The notes beneath the pieces were generated by a model. It searched no databases and was not told the origin of the DNA. It was given only the letters and a program-made list of their open reading frames with translations. From IMG/VR virus record IMGVR_UViG_3300015371_000054, positions 1-52,035 of that record: a DNA stretch of 52,035 bases; one strand, given 5' to 3'. Each line of letters starts with the position of its first letter. Positions within the stretch are counted from its first letter, which is position 1. Shown one piece after another: positions 24,155 to 32,040 of the stretch. Origin of the DNA: a virus. The position numbers and the translations under genes were made by a program.

Positions 24155-25132
24155 TCAGGCCACCGCGGCCTTGATGACGTAGCCCGCCATTGCCTTCGAC
24201 GTGGCGCCGAGGGCGACGAACTTGAGGTCGTAGCGCCGACACATCTGGATGAGGTCCGACTTGCGGTCCTGCACCCACCAACGCTCGACGGTCTGCGACA
24301 GCCCCTGGTAGGGCCACACGAACTCGTAGGCGAACGCCGGCGTCTTGATGCCTGCGGCTGCGGGGACGTAGGCGAGGACGACGTCCTTGCCCCAGAGGTA
24401 GGTGAGCGACGCGGTCTGACCCGGGTTCGCCGAGTTGTACCCGACGCCCGGCACGATCAGGTTCGGGATGGTGAACAGGGCGCCCACCAGCTCCGACGTG
24501 ACGATGCCGCGCTGCGAGTACTTGATCCGCTCGATGAAGTCCGGGTGGTCCTCCAGCTGTGTCATCACCTGGTACGGGAGCACCGCGGTGTTGACGAAGG
24601 TGAAGAGTCCGGCGTGGACCGCCCTGATCCCGGTCTTGATGTCCGAGATCGGGTTGGAGTTCACGTAGTCCGACCACTGCTGGCCACCGGCGAGCGTGAC
24701 CGAGAGGCCCGACTCGTAGTTGGCTGTGGTCGTGACCATGGTCTTCATCGCCAGCTCGCGGACCAACAGCACCTTCTGGGTCACCAGCATGGTGCCGTCG
24801 CTCAGCGGGTCGAGCGGGTTGTCGGCGTTCTCGCGCTCCTCCATCGTGACCGGGATCCGCAGCGAGTGATCGCGGCAGAAGTACGAGTCCGTCGACACGA
24901 GCATGCCGGCGATCTCGTTGGCCGGGGTGCCGGGCGCTCGGAGGTCTCCTCCGGGCTCGACGGCCCACGACTCACGGCCGAAGATGTAGTACTTGTTGGT
25001 CTGCTTCGCGACGCTGACCTGCGGGAACAGGAGGTTCCCGACGAAGTCACCCTGTGGGAAGGCGACGCTGATGTTGCTGAGGACGACGTCGACGTGGACG
25101 TTTCCGCCACCTCGGGGATCGTATACGGCCAT
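24155..25132 (-). CDS. Major capsid protein
   Basis: A 325-residue protein located after protease and cement genes. Sequence such as VLSNISVAFPQGDFVGNLLFP near the start and AMAGYVIKAAVA at the end resemble DUF-type HK97-fold capsid proteins found with Mu-like portals. It has no long N-terminal scaffold segment, which fits scaffold function being carried by the protease gene. Confidence 0.85.
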   Translation of the reverse strand: MAVYDPRGGGNVHVDVVLSNISVAFPQGDFVGNLLFPQVSVAKQTNKYYIFGRESWAVEPGGDLRAPGTPANEIAGMLVSTDSYFCRDHSLRIPVTMEERENADNPLDPLSDGTMLVTQKVLLVRELAMKTMVTTTANYESGLSVTLAGGQQWSDYVNSNPISDIKTGIRAVHAGLFTFVNTAVLPYQVMTQLEDHPDFIERIKYSQRGIVTSELVGALFTIPNLIVPGVGYNSANPGQTASLTYLWGKDVVLAYVPAAAGIKTPAFAYEFVWPYQGLSQTVERWWVQDRKSDLIQMCRRYDLKFVALGATSKAMAGYVIKAAVA

Positions 25133-25147
25133 CTGTCACACCTCCGA

Positions 25148-25540
25148 TCAGGGAACGTCCCGGTACTCGCCCGGGGTCAGTAGGACGTTGAACTGGTCGC
25201 CTGACACGGCCGCCTCTTGGGCGATGCCGACCTGGCGCTGGTTCACGGTTGCGGCCGCGAGCGTCACCATCTTGCCGGTGGCGTCGGTCCGGAGGCTGTC
25301 GCCACGAGCGACAGTGCCACCCGCGATGCATCGGGCGATGCCCTGCACGCGGACGGCGATCTGGCGATTGGCGGTGGCGTCCGCTGCGGACACCTCCTCC
25401 ATCGCGATGCCCTCGACCGTCGCCTGGCCGAGCGAGGTCGCCTGCGCCACCCCCGTTGCGGTGTACACCACCGCGCGGAAGATGTTGACAGCGCCATCCG
25501 GCTCTTCCGTGACGTCGAGGACGTACTGCATGCCTGCCAT
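25148..25540 (-). CDS. Capsid cement / decoration protein (DUF2190-like)
   Basis: A 130-residue protein rich in Ala, Val and Gly. The pattern CIAGGTVARGDSLRTDATGKMVTL and VGIAQEAAVSGDQFNVLLTPG is that of small trimeric cement proteins which read like 'potentially renewed value' repeats. It lies between protease and capsid genes, the normal place. Confidence 0.72.
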   Translation of the reverse strand: MAGMQYVLDVTEEPDGAVNIFRAVVYTATGVAQATSLGQATVEGIAMEEVSAADATANRQIAVRVQGIARCIAGGTVARGDSLRTDATGKMVTLAAATVNQRQVGIAQEAAVSGDQFNVLLTPGEYRDVP

Positions 25541-25542
25541 GG

Positions 25543-26694
25543 TCAGCCCTCCTCACGCGCGCCGGCGAGGACTGCACCCTCGTACGCCGCGTACATCTCG
25601 GGCTCCGACGCGGCGACGGCCTTGGACGCGTCCACGTACGAGAGCTTGGAGTCGCCCTTCATGGCCTCTGCGACCTTGTCGCTGAACGCCTTGACGGGAT
25701 CCGTCTCGTGGCCCTCGCCGCGTCCCGCACCAGCGGGCGCATTGAGCGGCACGAGGCCGGACTTGGTCAGCTGGGAGATGGCGTCGATGGCGTCCTCCGA
25801 CAGCTTGCGGTTGATCTGGACGAGGATGGGACGGATCGCGTCGACGAACGCCGGCGGCAGCATCCACTTCTCGGTCTTGGTCTCACCGAGCTTGAGGGAG
25901 ACTTCCGACAGCCGGTGCGCAGCCTCGAGGGCACGCAGCGCCTTGCGGTCGTCCTCCCGCTCCTGGAGGAGCCTGGCGAGTGCCGGCGACTTCTCGGCGA
26001 GCTGCTTGAGCTCGTCGTCGCCATCACCATCGCCGTCACCATCGCCGTCGGGCTCGGGTCCGTGGACCTTCGTCTCCTTCAGCTTCGTGACTCCTGCCAG
26101 GAGCGTCTCCTCGGCACCTTGGGCTTCGGGGTCGAAGTCCGTCAGGCCGACGAGCTCGGCAAGCCTCTTGAGCACTTCACTCATGCTTGCGTCTCCTTGG
26201 TCTGCCTCGCCGAGCTGGAGCTCGGACAGTTGGATCGGCATGATGCCCTTCAGGAACGGCCGATTGGTGATCGCCCCTCCGAACAACACGTCGTGGTACT
26301 GCACTTGGGTCTTGGGATGCGTCCACTCGTCGGCGAACTCCGGTGAGAAGTACCGGTACTCGCCCTCCTTCAAGGCGGTGTAGGCGCTGGGCGTCCACTC
26401 CACCTGGATCCAGAGACCGCCGGCGGGACCGAACCCGCGGTTCTCTGCCGCTACGACCCACCCGGCTGCCCGTCCATCGGTTGCCTTGTGGTCGTAGTCG
26501 ATGTCGAGGTCCTGTCCCCTGACCCTCTCGGACCAATGGCGGACCATGTTGTCGATCTTCTTGGCGGTGACCTTGATCGTCCCGTACAAGGGGTGCTCGT
26601 ACGTTCCGATCGGCAAGGCCTGCAGCCAGGTCATCCGAGTCGAGTCGTCGAACGTATACCCCTGGAGGTCGACTTCGGCCAGAAGTGAGGTCAT
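25543..26694 (-). CDS. Mu gpI-like capsid protease / scaffold
   Basis: A 383-residue protein. The N-terminal ~150 residues carry LDIDYDHKATDGRAAGWV, then LWIQVEWTP, then EGEYRYFSPEF and GGAITNRPFLKG, the conserved string of the Mu prophage I protein family. A long acidic middle (DGDGDGDGDGDD at about 225-237) and helical C-terminus would act as scaffold. The protease should cleave the scaffold during head maturation. Confidence 0.82.
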   Translation of the reverse strand: MTSLLAEVDLQGYTFDDSTRMTWLQALPIGTYEHPLYGTIKVTAKKIDNMVRHWSERVRGQDLDIDYDHKATDGRAAGWVVAAENRGFGPAGGLWIQVEWTPSAYTALKEGEYRYFSPEFADEWTHPKTQVQYHDVLFGGAITNRPFLKGIMPIQLSELQLGEADQGDASMSEVLKRLAELVGLTDFDPEAQGAEETLLAGVTKLKETKVHGPEPDGDGDGDGDGDDELKQLAEKSPALARLLQEREDDRKALRALEAAHRLSEVSLKLGETKTEKWMLPPAFVDAIRPILVQINRKLSEDAIDAISQLTKSGLVPLNAPAGAGRGEGHETDPVKAFSDKVAEAMKGDSKLSYVDASKAVAASEPEMYAAYEGAVLAGAREEG

Positions 26695-28211
26695 CGTCCT
26701 CTCACGTCCTTCCCTTGAGTGCCTCGGTTCCTCACGTCCTTGGGTGTCGGAGCGGTCTGTCGCGTCTCTGGCTTCGCCTTGGGCAAACCCTTCGCGACAA
26801 CGCCCGCTCCACCGTTCTGCCTCGCAGCCGCCGTCTCTTCCCCACCGGCACCCGGGAACACGTCAGCTCCGCCTCCCACAGGGGCATTGGGATCGAGGGG
26901 CTCCTCCGACCACGGGACAACGAAGCGTGACGTGCTCTCGTCAGCCATCGGCAGGTCCATCTCGTCGCGGATCCAGCCTTCCATGGCGTCATCTGGCGTG
27001 AGAGCGCCCGCACCGATGAAGTTCCGGATGGCGAAGCTCATCGTCCGCCAATCCTGGGTGTCGCCGATGCGCCTCACCCGAAGTTCCGGATAGGCATCGA
27101 CACCCGCGAAGTTGAAGTCGACCAGTTCTGGGATCGCCCACTTGTTGAACACATCCCTGATGATGTCGGCGACGTACCTCGTGGCCTTCTGGAAGAGCAG
27201 CACCTGATCGGCCGCACTGGCGTTACCGCCGCTGGCATTCGAGTTGATGAACTGCCCCAACACGTTCCTGGCGATCATGAGGTCGTGATGCTCGGCCGAC
27301 TCAAGGGCGTTGGTGAGGTTCCCTTCCAGCTTCAACATCTCGATCTTCCAGTTGAACGGCAGCACAACGTGCGCCTTCTCGTTCGTCCGGAGGTTCCGCC
27401 CGATCTCGTCCGCCAACGTCTTGTCCGCATCGCTGAATCCGGGCGGCAGGTAGATCAGCGGGATGCCGATTCCGTGCCGTTCCTTCTGGATGGCGTCGAC
27501 CTTGTACAGGTTCTGCTTGTAGTACCAGTTCTGGTAGGCGGTCCGTAGCACACTGGTGCCCTCGAAGTCGCCACCCTCCTTGTCGAACGTGAACACGAGG
27601 GTGCGTTCGATCGGGATCTCGATCAGCCCGTACTTCGCGTTGGGGTCGGACATGGTGAAGTAGTCCGGCTCGCCCTGGTCGGTGTAGAAGAAGTTCTGCA
27701 CCAGAAGTGGATGCCTCGGGCTGAGCTGCTTCCAGACGACCCTGGTCTGCCCCCGCGAGATGCGCTTCTCGGTCCACTGCTTGACGAAAGCACTGAACCC
27801 GAAGTCCATCATGATCAGGATGTCGTTCATCAGCTGAGGCCAGGTGACCTCCTGCCACGTGAACAAGCAGTTGCTGACGAACTCGGCGATCTTCTTGTCC
27901 TTGCGTGCCTGCGACGCGGGGTTGACGTACCACCGCGCAGACAGGACAGGCGTCTTCACGAGCCGGAGCGTCGCGCGAACCTGCGAATCGGACTTCCGCA
28001 TCTTCTCGAACTTCTGCCGCCCGATGCTCCCGCGCAACTCCGGGTTGTAGTCCTCCCGGTAGATGTTGCCGTACCGCGACATCCCGGACGTCCCAGGCCC
28101 CGCCTGCATGGGCGGCTTCTCCCTGAGGAGCATCGTCCCCGAAGGTGTCACCTCCAGCAACTCGACCGTAGACCAGTCGACACTGCCCACCACGGGGATC
28201 AAATCAGTCAC
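26691..28211 (-). CDS. Portal protein (Mu-like, DUF935 type)
   Basis: A 506-residue protein with a GTG start overlapping the terminase stop. Segments IYREDYNPELRGSIGRQKF, ILIMMDFGFSAFVKQW and FVGTSVLR-like FEGTSVLRTAYQNWYYKQNL are typical of DUF935 portals. A Gly/Pro-rich tail of ~70 residues follows. It forms the ring through which DNA enters the head. Confidence 0.85.
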   Translation of the reverse strand: MTDLIPVVGSVDWSTVELLEVTPSGTMLLREKPPMQAGPGTSGMSRYGNIYREDYNPELRGSIGRQKFEKMRKSDSQVRATLRLVKTPVLSARWYVNPASQARKDKKIAEFVSNCLFTWQEVTWPQLMNDILIMMDFGFSAFVKQWTEKRISRGQTRVVWKQLSPRHPLLVQNFFYTDQGEPDYFTMSDPNAKYGLIEIPIERTLVFTFDKEGGDFEGTSVLRTAYQNWYYKQNLYKVDAIQKERHGIGIPLIYLPPGFSDADKTLADEIGRNLRTNEKAHVVLPFNWKIEMLKLEGNLTNALESAEHHDLMIARNVLGQFINSNASGGNASAADQVLLFQKATRYVADIIRDVFNKWAIPELVDFNFAGVDAYPELRVRRIGDTQDWRTMSFAIRNFIGAGALTPDDAMEGWIRDEMDLPMADESTSRFVVPWSEEPLDPNAPVGGGADVFPGAGGEETAAARQNGGAGVVAKGLPKAKPETRQTAPTPKDVRNRGTQGKDVRGR

Positions 28212-29662
28212 AGCTGCATCCCCTCTGTGAACATCGTCCCACCATCAGACGTGAAGTGCCCCTCGAACCCACCAGAGGTGAAGGACGAAGAGGCAGCCGC
28301 CGCATTCGAGCTCGGAACCTGCGCGTCGGCCAAGTGCTGCCGGCAACCCAACAGGAAGCAGTGGACCAGCCCGTACCGCAGGGCATCCATCGCGTGGTCC
28401 TTCTGCTTCGGGTTGATCGCCTTGGCCTGGGAGCTCTCCCGCGTTGTGGCCTTGACCTCTTCTGGCGCCCGATAGCTGTTGAACTCCGAGATCGTGAAGG
28501 GACACGCCGGGTCTACCGTCAACCACGGCACCGCGTCAGCCGGGGTCCCGAACTCGTCCACCTCCCGCCCGGTATCGCGCGTCCGCAAGAACGTCTTCAC
28601 CAGGTCCACGCCCTCGCGCCAGTTCTCCTTAGCCTCAGGCATCCCGATCGTCTGGGTGAAGTGCTCGCACAAGTACATGATCGCAGCCGGGTCAGCTGCA
28701 TCACCAAAGGCCAGATCGATCCGCCACCCCTCAGGGTTCGGCCGCTGCTTCAAGTAGGCGACGTGCTGCTCCAACGTCCAGTACGACTTGTAGTGCTCGC
28801 GCCAAACGTAGACCCTGTCCCAGGGGTCGATCTGGAACTCGATGGCGGCCAGCTCGCTCACGAACCCGAAGTCGAAGGCGATGTAGTTGGGCCAGGCCGG
28901 ATTGTACGTATGCGCCTTGACGTGTGTCGTCGGATTGAACTCCGAATATATACGCCCCACGAACGAGGTGAAGTCCGCCGCGATCTCCTGTGCGAACCAC
29001 TCCGGGCTGGTGGTCTGCTCGATGAGCAAGATCTCCGGATCCTCGCGCCCACCCGGGTAGATGATATCGTTCATCCACGACGGGAAGTTCCAGGCCGCGT
29101 ACTGATCCGTCAGCTCGGTCCGCAAACTCAACATCCAGAGGTCGTACAGCCAGTTGTTCCCCTCCGGCGTTGTCGGGAAGTCACAAGGCCCCCGCCGGTC
29201 AGACAAGCTCGGCCGAATGAACCGCTCCCACGTCTCGGCATCCTGCTTGGCAGCCTCACTCATGATGGCCCAGTCGAGCGCCTCCCCGACCAAGTGCTCC
29301 GGGTGCTGCGCACTGCGCACCTCAACGCGACTCTGCCAGGGCATCTCGATGAACATCTCACCCGTGCGCCGGTTGTACGCCTTCTTCACCCGCTTGTCGC
29401 GCCCGAGCCGCTGCCCGATGATCAGATCGTCCCACATGACGCGGAACTCCTTCTCACCCAGATCATAGGTCGGTCCGACAATCCACCCACGCGTACTCGG
29501 CTGGAAGAGCATCGGCTCCCGATCGCGCGCCGCCATCGTGCTCTTGCCGAACCGCCGCCCGCAACAGGCAACCCGGAAGCGCTGCTCGGCAGCATGGTAG
29601 AGCCGCTGACACTGGTGCGGCTCATACCCAATCTGTTCGAACAGCGCCCCACGGTCGATCAC
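28208..29662 (-). CDS. Terminase large subunit
   Basis: A 484-residue packaging motor. The ATPase half has Walker A CCGRRFGKST (about 33-42) and a Walker B-like GEALDWAIMSEAAK. The nuclease half has IAFDFGFVSELAAIEF, supplying the first acidic residue, and KDHAMDALRYGL near the end. It is followed at once by the portal gene in GTGA overlap. Confidence 0.92.
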   Translation of the reverse strand: MIDRGALFEQIGYEPHQCQRLYHAAEQRFRVACCGRRFGKSTMAARDREPMLFQPSTRGWIVGPTYDLGEKEFRVMWDDLIIGQRLGRDKRVKKAYNRRTGEMFIEMPWQSRVEVRSAQHPEHLVGEALDWAIMSEAAKQDAETWERFIRPSLSDRRGPCDFPTTPEGNNWLYDLWMLSLRTELTDQYAAWNFPSWMNDIIYPGGREDPEILLIEQTTSPEWFAQEIAADFTSFVGRIYSEFNPTTHVKAHTYNPAWPNYIAFDFGFVSELAAIEFQIDPWDRVYVWREHYKSYWTLEQHVAYLKQRPNPEGWRIDLAFGDAADPAAIMYLCEHFTQTIGMPEAKENWREGVDLVKTFLRTRDTGREVDEFGTPADAVPWLTVDPACPFTISEFNSYRAPEEVKATTRESSQAKAINPKQKDHAMDALRYGLVHCFLLGCRQHLADAQVPSSNAAAASSSFTSGGFEGHFTSDGGTMFTEGMQL

Positions 29663-29668
29663 GTCAGG

Positions 29669-30016
29669 TCACAGCCCGCCCGTGCCGAAGCCCTGTCGGA
29701 GCGGCCACCCCGTTGCCGGGTTGCTGCATCCGGTGTCGTCGTTCGGCTCCGCGTACCACTCCCGGCTCGGCCCGACGTACGCCGTGGCGCACAGCCCGCC
29801 GACCGCCCCGAAGTTCACCTCAGCCACGTACGCGTTGTTGCTGCCCTGGACGCGCTGCCCATCGTTGCGGATCCACCGCTTGCACGCGCCGTACGCGGCA
29901 TCGTTGCGACACTGGTTCGTCCCGCCCGTGTCGGACAGGTTCACGACCGGCTGCCCATTGCTCGCGGTACAGGCCACCACGATCGCAGCCCCACCGATCA
30001 ACGCACCAATCCTCAT
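29669..30016 (-). CDS. Putative lipoprotein between terminase genes
   Basis: A 115-residue protein with the signal MRIGALIGGAAIVVACTASN, ending in a VVAC lipobox (Cys16). The mature part has four more Cys and no enzyme motif. It lies inside the packaging gene group, an odd place for an exported protein. Its start overlaps the upstream stop by one base. It belongs to a set of at least seven exported proteins in this genome. Confidence 0.6.
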   Translation of the reverse strand: MRIGALIGGAAIVVACTASNGQPVVNLSDTGGTNQCRNDAAYGACKRWIRNDGQRVQGSNNAYVAEVNFGAVGGLCATAYVGPSREWYAEPNDDTGCSNPATGWPLRQGFGTGGL

Positions 30017-30222
30017 CAGAAGGGCCTCTTCCCTCTCGCTGCCACCAGCGGCCGCGCCCTCGGGCACGTATCCATGACGACACTTGTGAACGCTGCTCCA
30101 CTCGACAAGACCTTGATGTTCAGCGGGGAGGCCTGGGTCACGCGTGCAGCGACCGCTCGAGTGCGGCCCGCAGGGGTGTACAGCACCAGGTGCCCCACCT
30201 TGGGTGTGAACGTTCGCGCCAC
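30016..30222 (-). CDS. Small hypothetical protein
   Basis: A 68-residue basic protein with a GTG start, two bases after the preceding small membrane gene. HLVLYTPAGRTRAVAARVTQ suggests a small beta-barrel (SH3-like) fold. The function is unknown. Confidence 0.55.
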   Translation of the reverse strand: MARTFTPKVGHLVLYTPAGRTRAVAARVTQASPLNIKVLSSGAAFTSVVMDTCPRARPLVAARGKRPF

Positions 30223-30224
30223 TA

Positions 30225-30404
30225 CTACTGGACGAAGAACGCCGCGGCCATGAAGGCCAGCCCCAGAGGTACCAACACACCCTCACCGCGGACCGACCGA
30301 TCATCGATCGTGGTCAACGCGGCAAGGCCGAAGAGGATCATGGCGACCAGGAAGAACACGTCGGCGAGGTCGGTATGCCCTGACGCGAGTGCGGCGAACA
30401 TCAT
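30225..30404 (-). CDS. Small two-helix membrane protein
   Basis: A 59-residue protein. It begins MMFAALASGHTDLADVFFLV and has two hydrophobic helices separated by a charged turn (DDRSVRGEG). Its start overlaps the stop of the upstream gene (ATGA) and it ends two bases before the next start, so it is clearly part of the late operon. The function is unknown; a membrane role in assembly or lysis is possible. Confidence 0.6.
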   Translation of the reverse strand: MMFAALASGHTDLADVFFLVAMILFGLAALTTIDDRSVRGEGVLVPLGLAFMAAAFFVQ

Positions 30405-30643
30405 GGCAACCTCGTCATGTAGACGTTGGTCTGCGTCAGCGCCGTGGCCTTCGCGACGTTGTCGAAGACACCGTTGTTCTTCTCCGGCACGCGGAGCTTG
30501 GCGCCGGAGCTCGAGCCCGGCCCCATCACTACCGCGTCGAACCGACGGCCAGCGGCGTCGCGATAGGTGACGGTCCGACGACCGGACCCGAGCGCCAGCT
30601 TCACCCCGACCGAGGCGGGGATCCTTGCGGTCACGAGAGCCAT
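30401..30643 (-). CDS. Small hypothetical protein
   Basis: An 80-residue basic protein with a beta-rich pattern (VGVKLALGSGRRTVTYRDAAG). It lies just after the putative small terminase gene with one-base overlap. No motif is recognised. Confidence 0.6.
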   Translation of the reverse strand: MALVTARIPASVGVKLALGSGRRTVTYRDAAGRRFDAVVMGPGSSSGAKLRVPEKNNGVFDNVAKATALTQTNVYMTRLP

Positions 30644-30942
30644 CAGGCTGCCGCTCCTTCCCTCATGATGCGGTTGACCAGATCGTCGATCGGGTCCTTG
30701 CCGTCTGGCGACGTCTCACCCATCCGACCGATCGCGCGCTCCACGACGTACTTGGCTGCGTCCAACCGGATCCGGTCGTTCGCACCGTGCATCGCGATCT
30801 GCGTGATGGCCAACGCTGCCTCGTACGAGTGCTCCCGGAAGAGCTGCACGATCACTGCTGGATCGGTGAGGTCCCGATCCAGGGCCGTACGCTCCATCTC
30901 CAGGGCCTCGCGGGCCGCGCTCAGGTCGAGCTCGTCGCTCAT
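30643..30942 (-). CDS. Putative terminase small subunit
   Basis: A 99-residue helical protein, first gene of the late block. The helix LDLSAAREALEMERTALDRD and the segment RIRLDAAKYVVERAIGRMGE resemble small proteins annotated as small terminase subunits next to DUF935-type head genes. There is no ribosome site before the ATG and a -10 box lies only six bases upstream, so the mRNA is probably leaderless. The call rests on position as much as on sequence. Confidence 0.6.
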   Translation of the reverse strand: MSDELDLSAAREALEMERTALDRDLTDPAVIVQLFREHSYEAALAITQIAMHGANDRIRLDAAKYVVERAIGRMGETSPDGKDPIDDLVNRIMREGAAA

Positions 30943-30948
30943 GCCGTT

Positions 30949-30978
30949 ATTATATAGTGTGCACTCGAGGGGTCACAA
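30949..30978 (-). promoter_or_regulatory. Late-operon promoter (leaderless)
   Basis: On the minus strand TATAAT occupies 30954-30949, six bases before the ATG at 30942. TTGTGA at 30978-30973 is an 18-base-spaced -35 candidate. The box is part of CTATATAATAACGG, close to other promoters of this genome (TATAATAAAGG). Transcription would start at or next to the ATG. It would drive about 25 kb of structural genes. Confidence 0.65.
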
Positions 30979-31260
30979 CGAGAAAAGGTACCTACTGAGA
31001 TTTCGTGCCTGTGTGGGTAAACGCCGTACCGGGGGCAACCCGCAGGTCGTCGGCGACCAATATAGTTCGTCCACCACCTGTTACGGGTGCTTACCATTTC
31101 ACGGTAACCTATATATACCCCGGGTAGTATATGCCCGCGCCGCCGCGCGGTCGGGGGGATTGCTATATGCTGGTAGGCTTGCTTACTATCTATGTGTCTG
31201 TAGGTGGTATACGACGTACTGTGCTAAACGCCACCTACATGTACGCGTGCTTACCTAACG
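30961..31260. promoter_or_regulatory. Divergent control region
   Basis: About 300 non-coding bases between the late block (minus) and accessory genes (plus), much richer in A+T than the flanks. TGCTTAC occurs three times (31088, 31180, 31248), the last acting as a -35 candidate of the promoter at 31271. TGTAGGTGG (31199-31207) and CCACCTACA (31231-31239) form a perfect 9-bp inverted repeat. TATATA at 31112 lies 18 bases after the first TGCTTA. This looks like a switch region bound by phage or host regulators. Confidence 0.6.
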
Positions 31261-31283
31261 GGGTCTGATATATAATAAAGGTA
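31243..31283 (+). promoter_or_regulatory. Promoter of HTH module 1
   Basis: The -10 TATAAT is at 31271-31276 and a TGCTTA -35 candidate lies 17 bases upstream at 31248-31253. The surrounding blocks ACGCGTG, TAACG and GGGTCTG...TATATAATAAAGG recur with the same overall spacing before the gene at 32806, and the core recurs before 37255. Confidence 0.7.
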
Positions 31284-31301
31284 GCATCAAAGTGATGCTA
31301 C
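31281..31301 (+). promoter_or_regulatory. Perfect 9-bp inverted repeat in leader (operator or hairpin)
   Basis: GTAGCATCA and TGATGCTAC are separated by three bases, starting five bases after the -10 box, where transcription begins. It could be an operator for an autoregulator or an mRNA hairpin in the leader of the gene at 31318. The other two promoter copies lack this repeat. Confidence 0.6.
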
Positions 31302-31317
31302 GGAAAGGAGTTCCACT

Positions 31318-31620
31318 ATGTCCACGCCCACCCCCGAGACCCAGGCCCCCGTGGCCACCGGTCTCGTCGACGAGGTCCGCGCGGCCCTCGGGTCCTTCAC
31401 GACCCGTACGCCCGGTCCCGTCTCGATGTACGGTCTCGCGACCGTCGCGAACGTCGTCCTCACGGCCCATGGTAAGAAGACCATCCGTGAGCAGATGCTG
31501 TACAACTACCGCGCCAAGGTCAAGTCCGTGGCCGAGCGGTGTGACGCGAACGGACGGATGACCGAGAAGGTCGCCATCGAGTTCCTGGTCGGGTTCCTGA
31601 CCAAGCGGGTCGAGGGTTGA
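31318..31620 (+). CDS. Putative HTH DNA-binding protein (paralogue 1)
   Basis: A 100-residue protein. A predicted helical region (VSMYGLATVANVVLTAHG) is followed by TIREQMLYNYRAKV, matching REQMLYNYKTK in the protein at 32806 and VRPQIVYGYVKN in that at 37255. A final helix (AIEFLVGFLTKR) is also shared in pattern. This resembles compact helix-turn-helix proteins of actinophages in which RPQxxYNYI is the recognition part. An AAAGGAG ribosome site precedes the ATG. Confidence 0.65.
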   Translation: MSTPTPETQAPVATGLVDEVRAALGSFTTRTPGPVSMYGLATVANVVLTAHGKKTIREQMLYNYRAKVKSVAERCDANGRMTEKVAIEFLVGFLTKRVEG

Positions 31621-31994
31621 GTCACGGTCAGGGGGTGGCGCTCCTCACGGGGGGCGCCACCCTCACCATCTGTGTGGCGGTAGGTGCGTGTACCACGCCG
31701 CAGCCGGTCGAGTTGCCGAAGTGCAGTGACTCGCCCACCTACCACGTGGTCATTCCCGAAGGCGGGGAAGTGACGGGAACGGACGGGATGCCGTGTCGGA
31801 TGGTTCGTCCGCAACGGCTCGACGTGCGGTTCGACCTGCTCGGGAGCGGGTGGATGGGACCCACGGGTACCGAAGTGTCGTGGGCGGACGCACTGCATGC
31901 CGTCACCGAGGAGTGCAACCGGCTGGGAGGGGTCCTCGTGGGACCGGTCCCGGCGGGAACGTACAGCGTGACCTGTCGCACGGTCGACTTCTGA
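31617..31994 (+). CDS. Putative lipoprotein (paralogue of the one at 34551)
   Basis: A 125-residue protein with a hydrophobic N-terminus ending in the lipobox AVGAC (Cys25). Its C-terminus ADALHAVTEECNRLGGVLVG...VTCRTVDF aligns with NVTEATKACNATGGTIQG...VLCRTEAF of the lipoprotein at 34551. A TTG start at 31617 overlaps the previous stop; GTG at 31635 is an alternative. The signal lacks a clear basic n-region. It would be anchored on the outer face of the host membrane. Confidence 0.6.
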   Translation: MSHGQGVALLTGGATLTICVAVGACTTPQPVELPKCSDSPTYHVVIPEGGEVTGTDGMPCRMVRPQRLDVRFDLLGSGWMGPTGTEVSWADALHAVTEECNRLGGVLVGPVPAGTYSVTCRTVDF

Positions 31995-32012
31995 CCGTCA
32001 GGTCGAGGGTTA

Positions 32013-32040
32013 GGCCCGGCTTCGGCCGGGCCTTCCCTTT
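32013..32040 (+). terminator. Rho-independent terminator
   Basis: GGCCCGGC and GCCGGGCC form a perfect 8-bp stem with a TTCG tetraloop at 32013-32032, followed by TTCCCTTT. It ends the two-gene unit 31318-31994. Confidence 0.85.

Noticed and set aside
23688-24968. A 426-codon frame beginning upstream inside the capsid gene
   Set aside because: The upstream 275 codons are an Arg/Pro/Gly-rich shadow of the capsid gene. Only the part from 24143 reads as a real protein.
28256-30253. A 665-codon plus-strand open frame opposite the large terminase
   Set aside because: It is antisense to terminase and neighbouring genes and very Arg/Pro/Leu-rich, as expected for a codon-bias shadow in this moderately GC-rich DNA.
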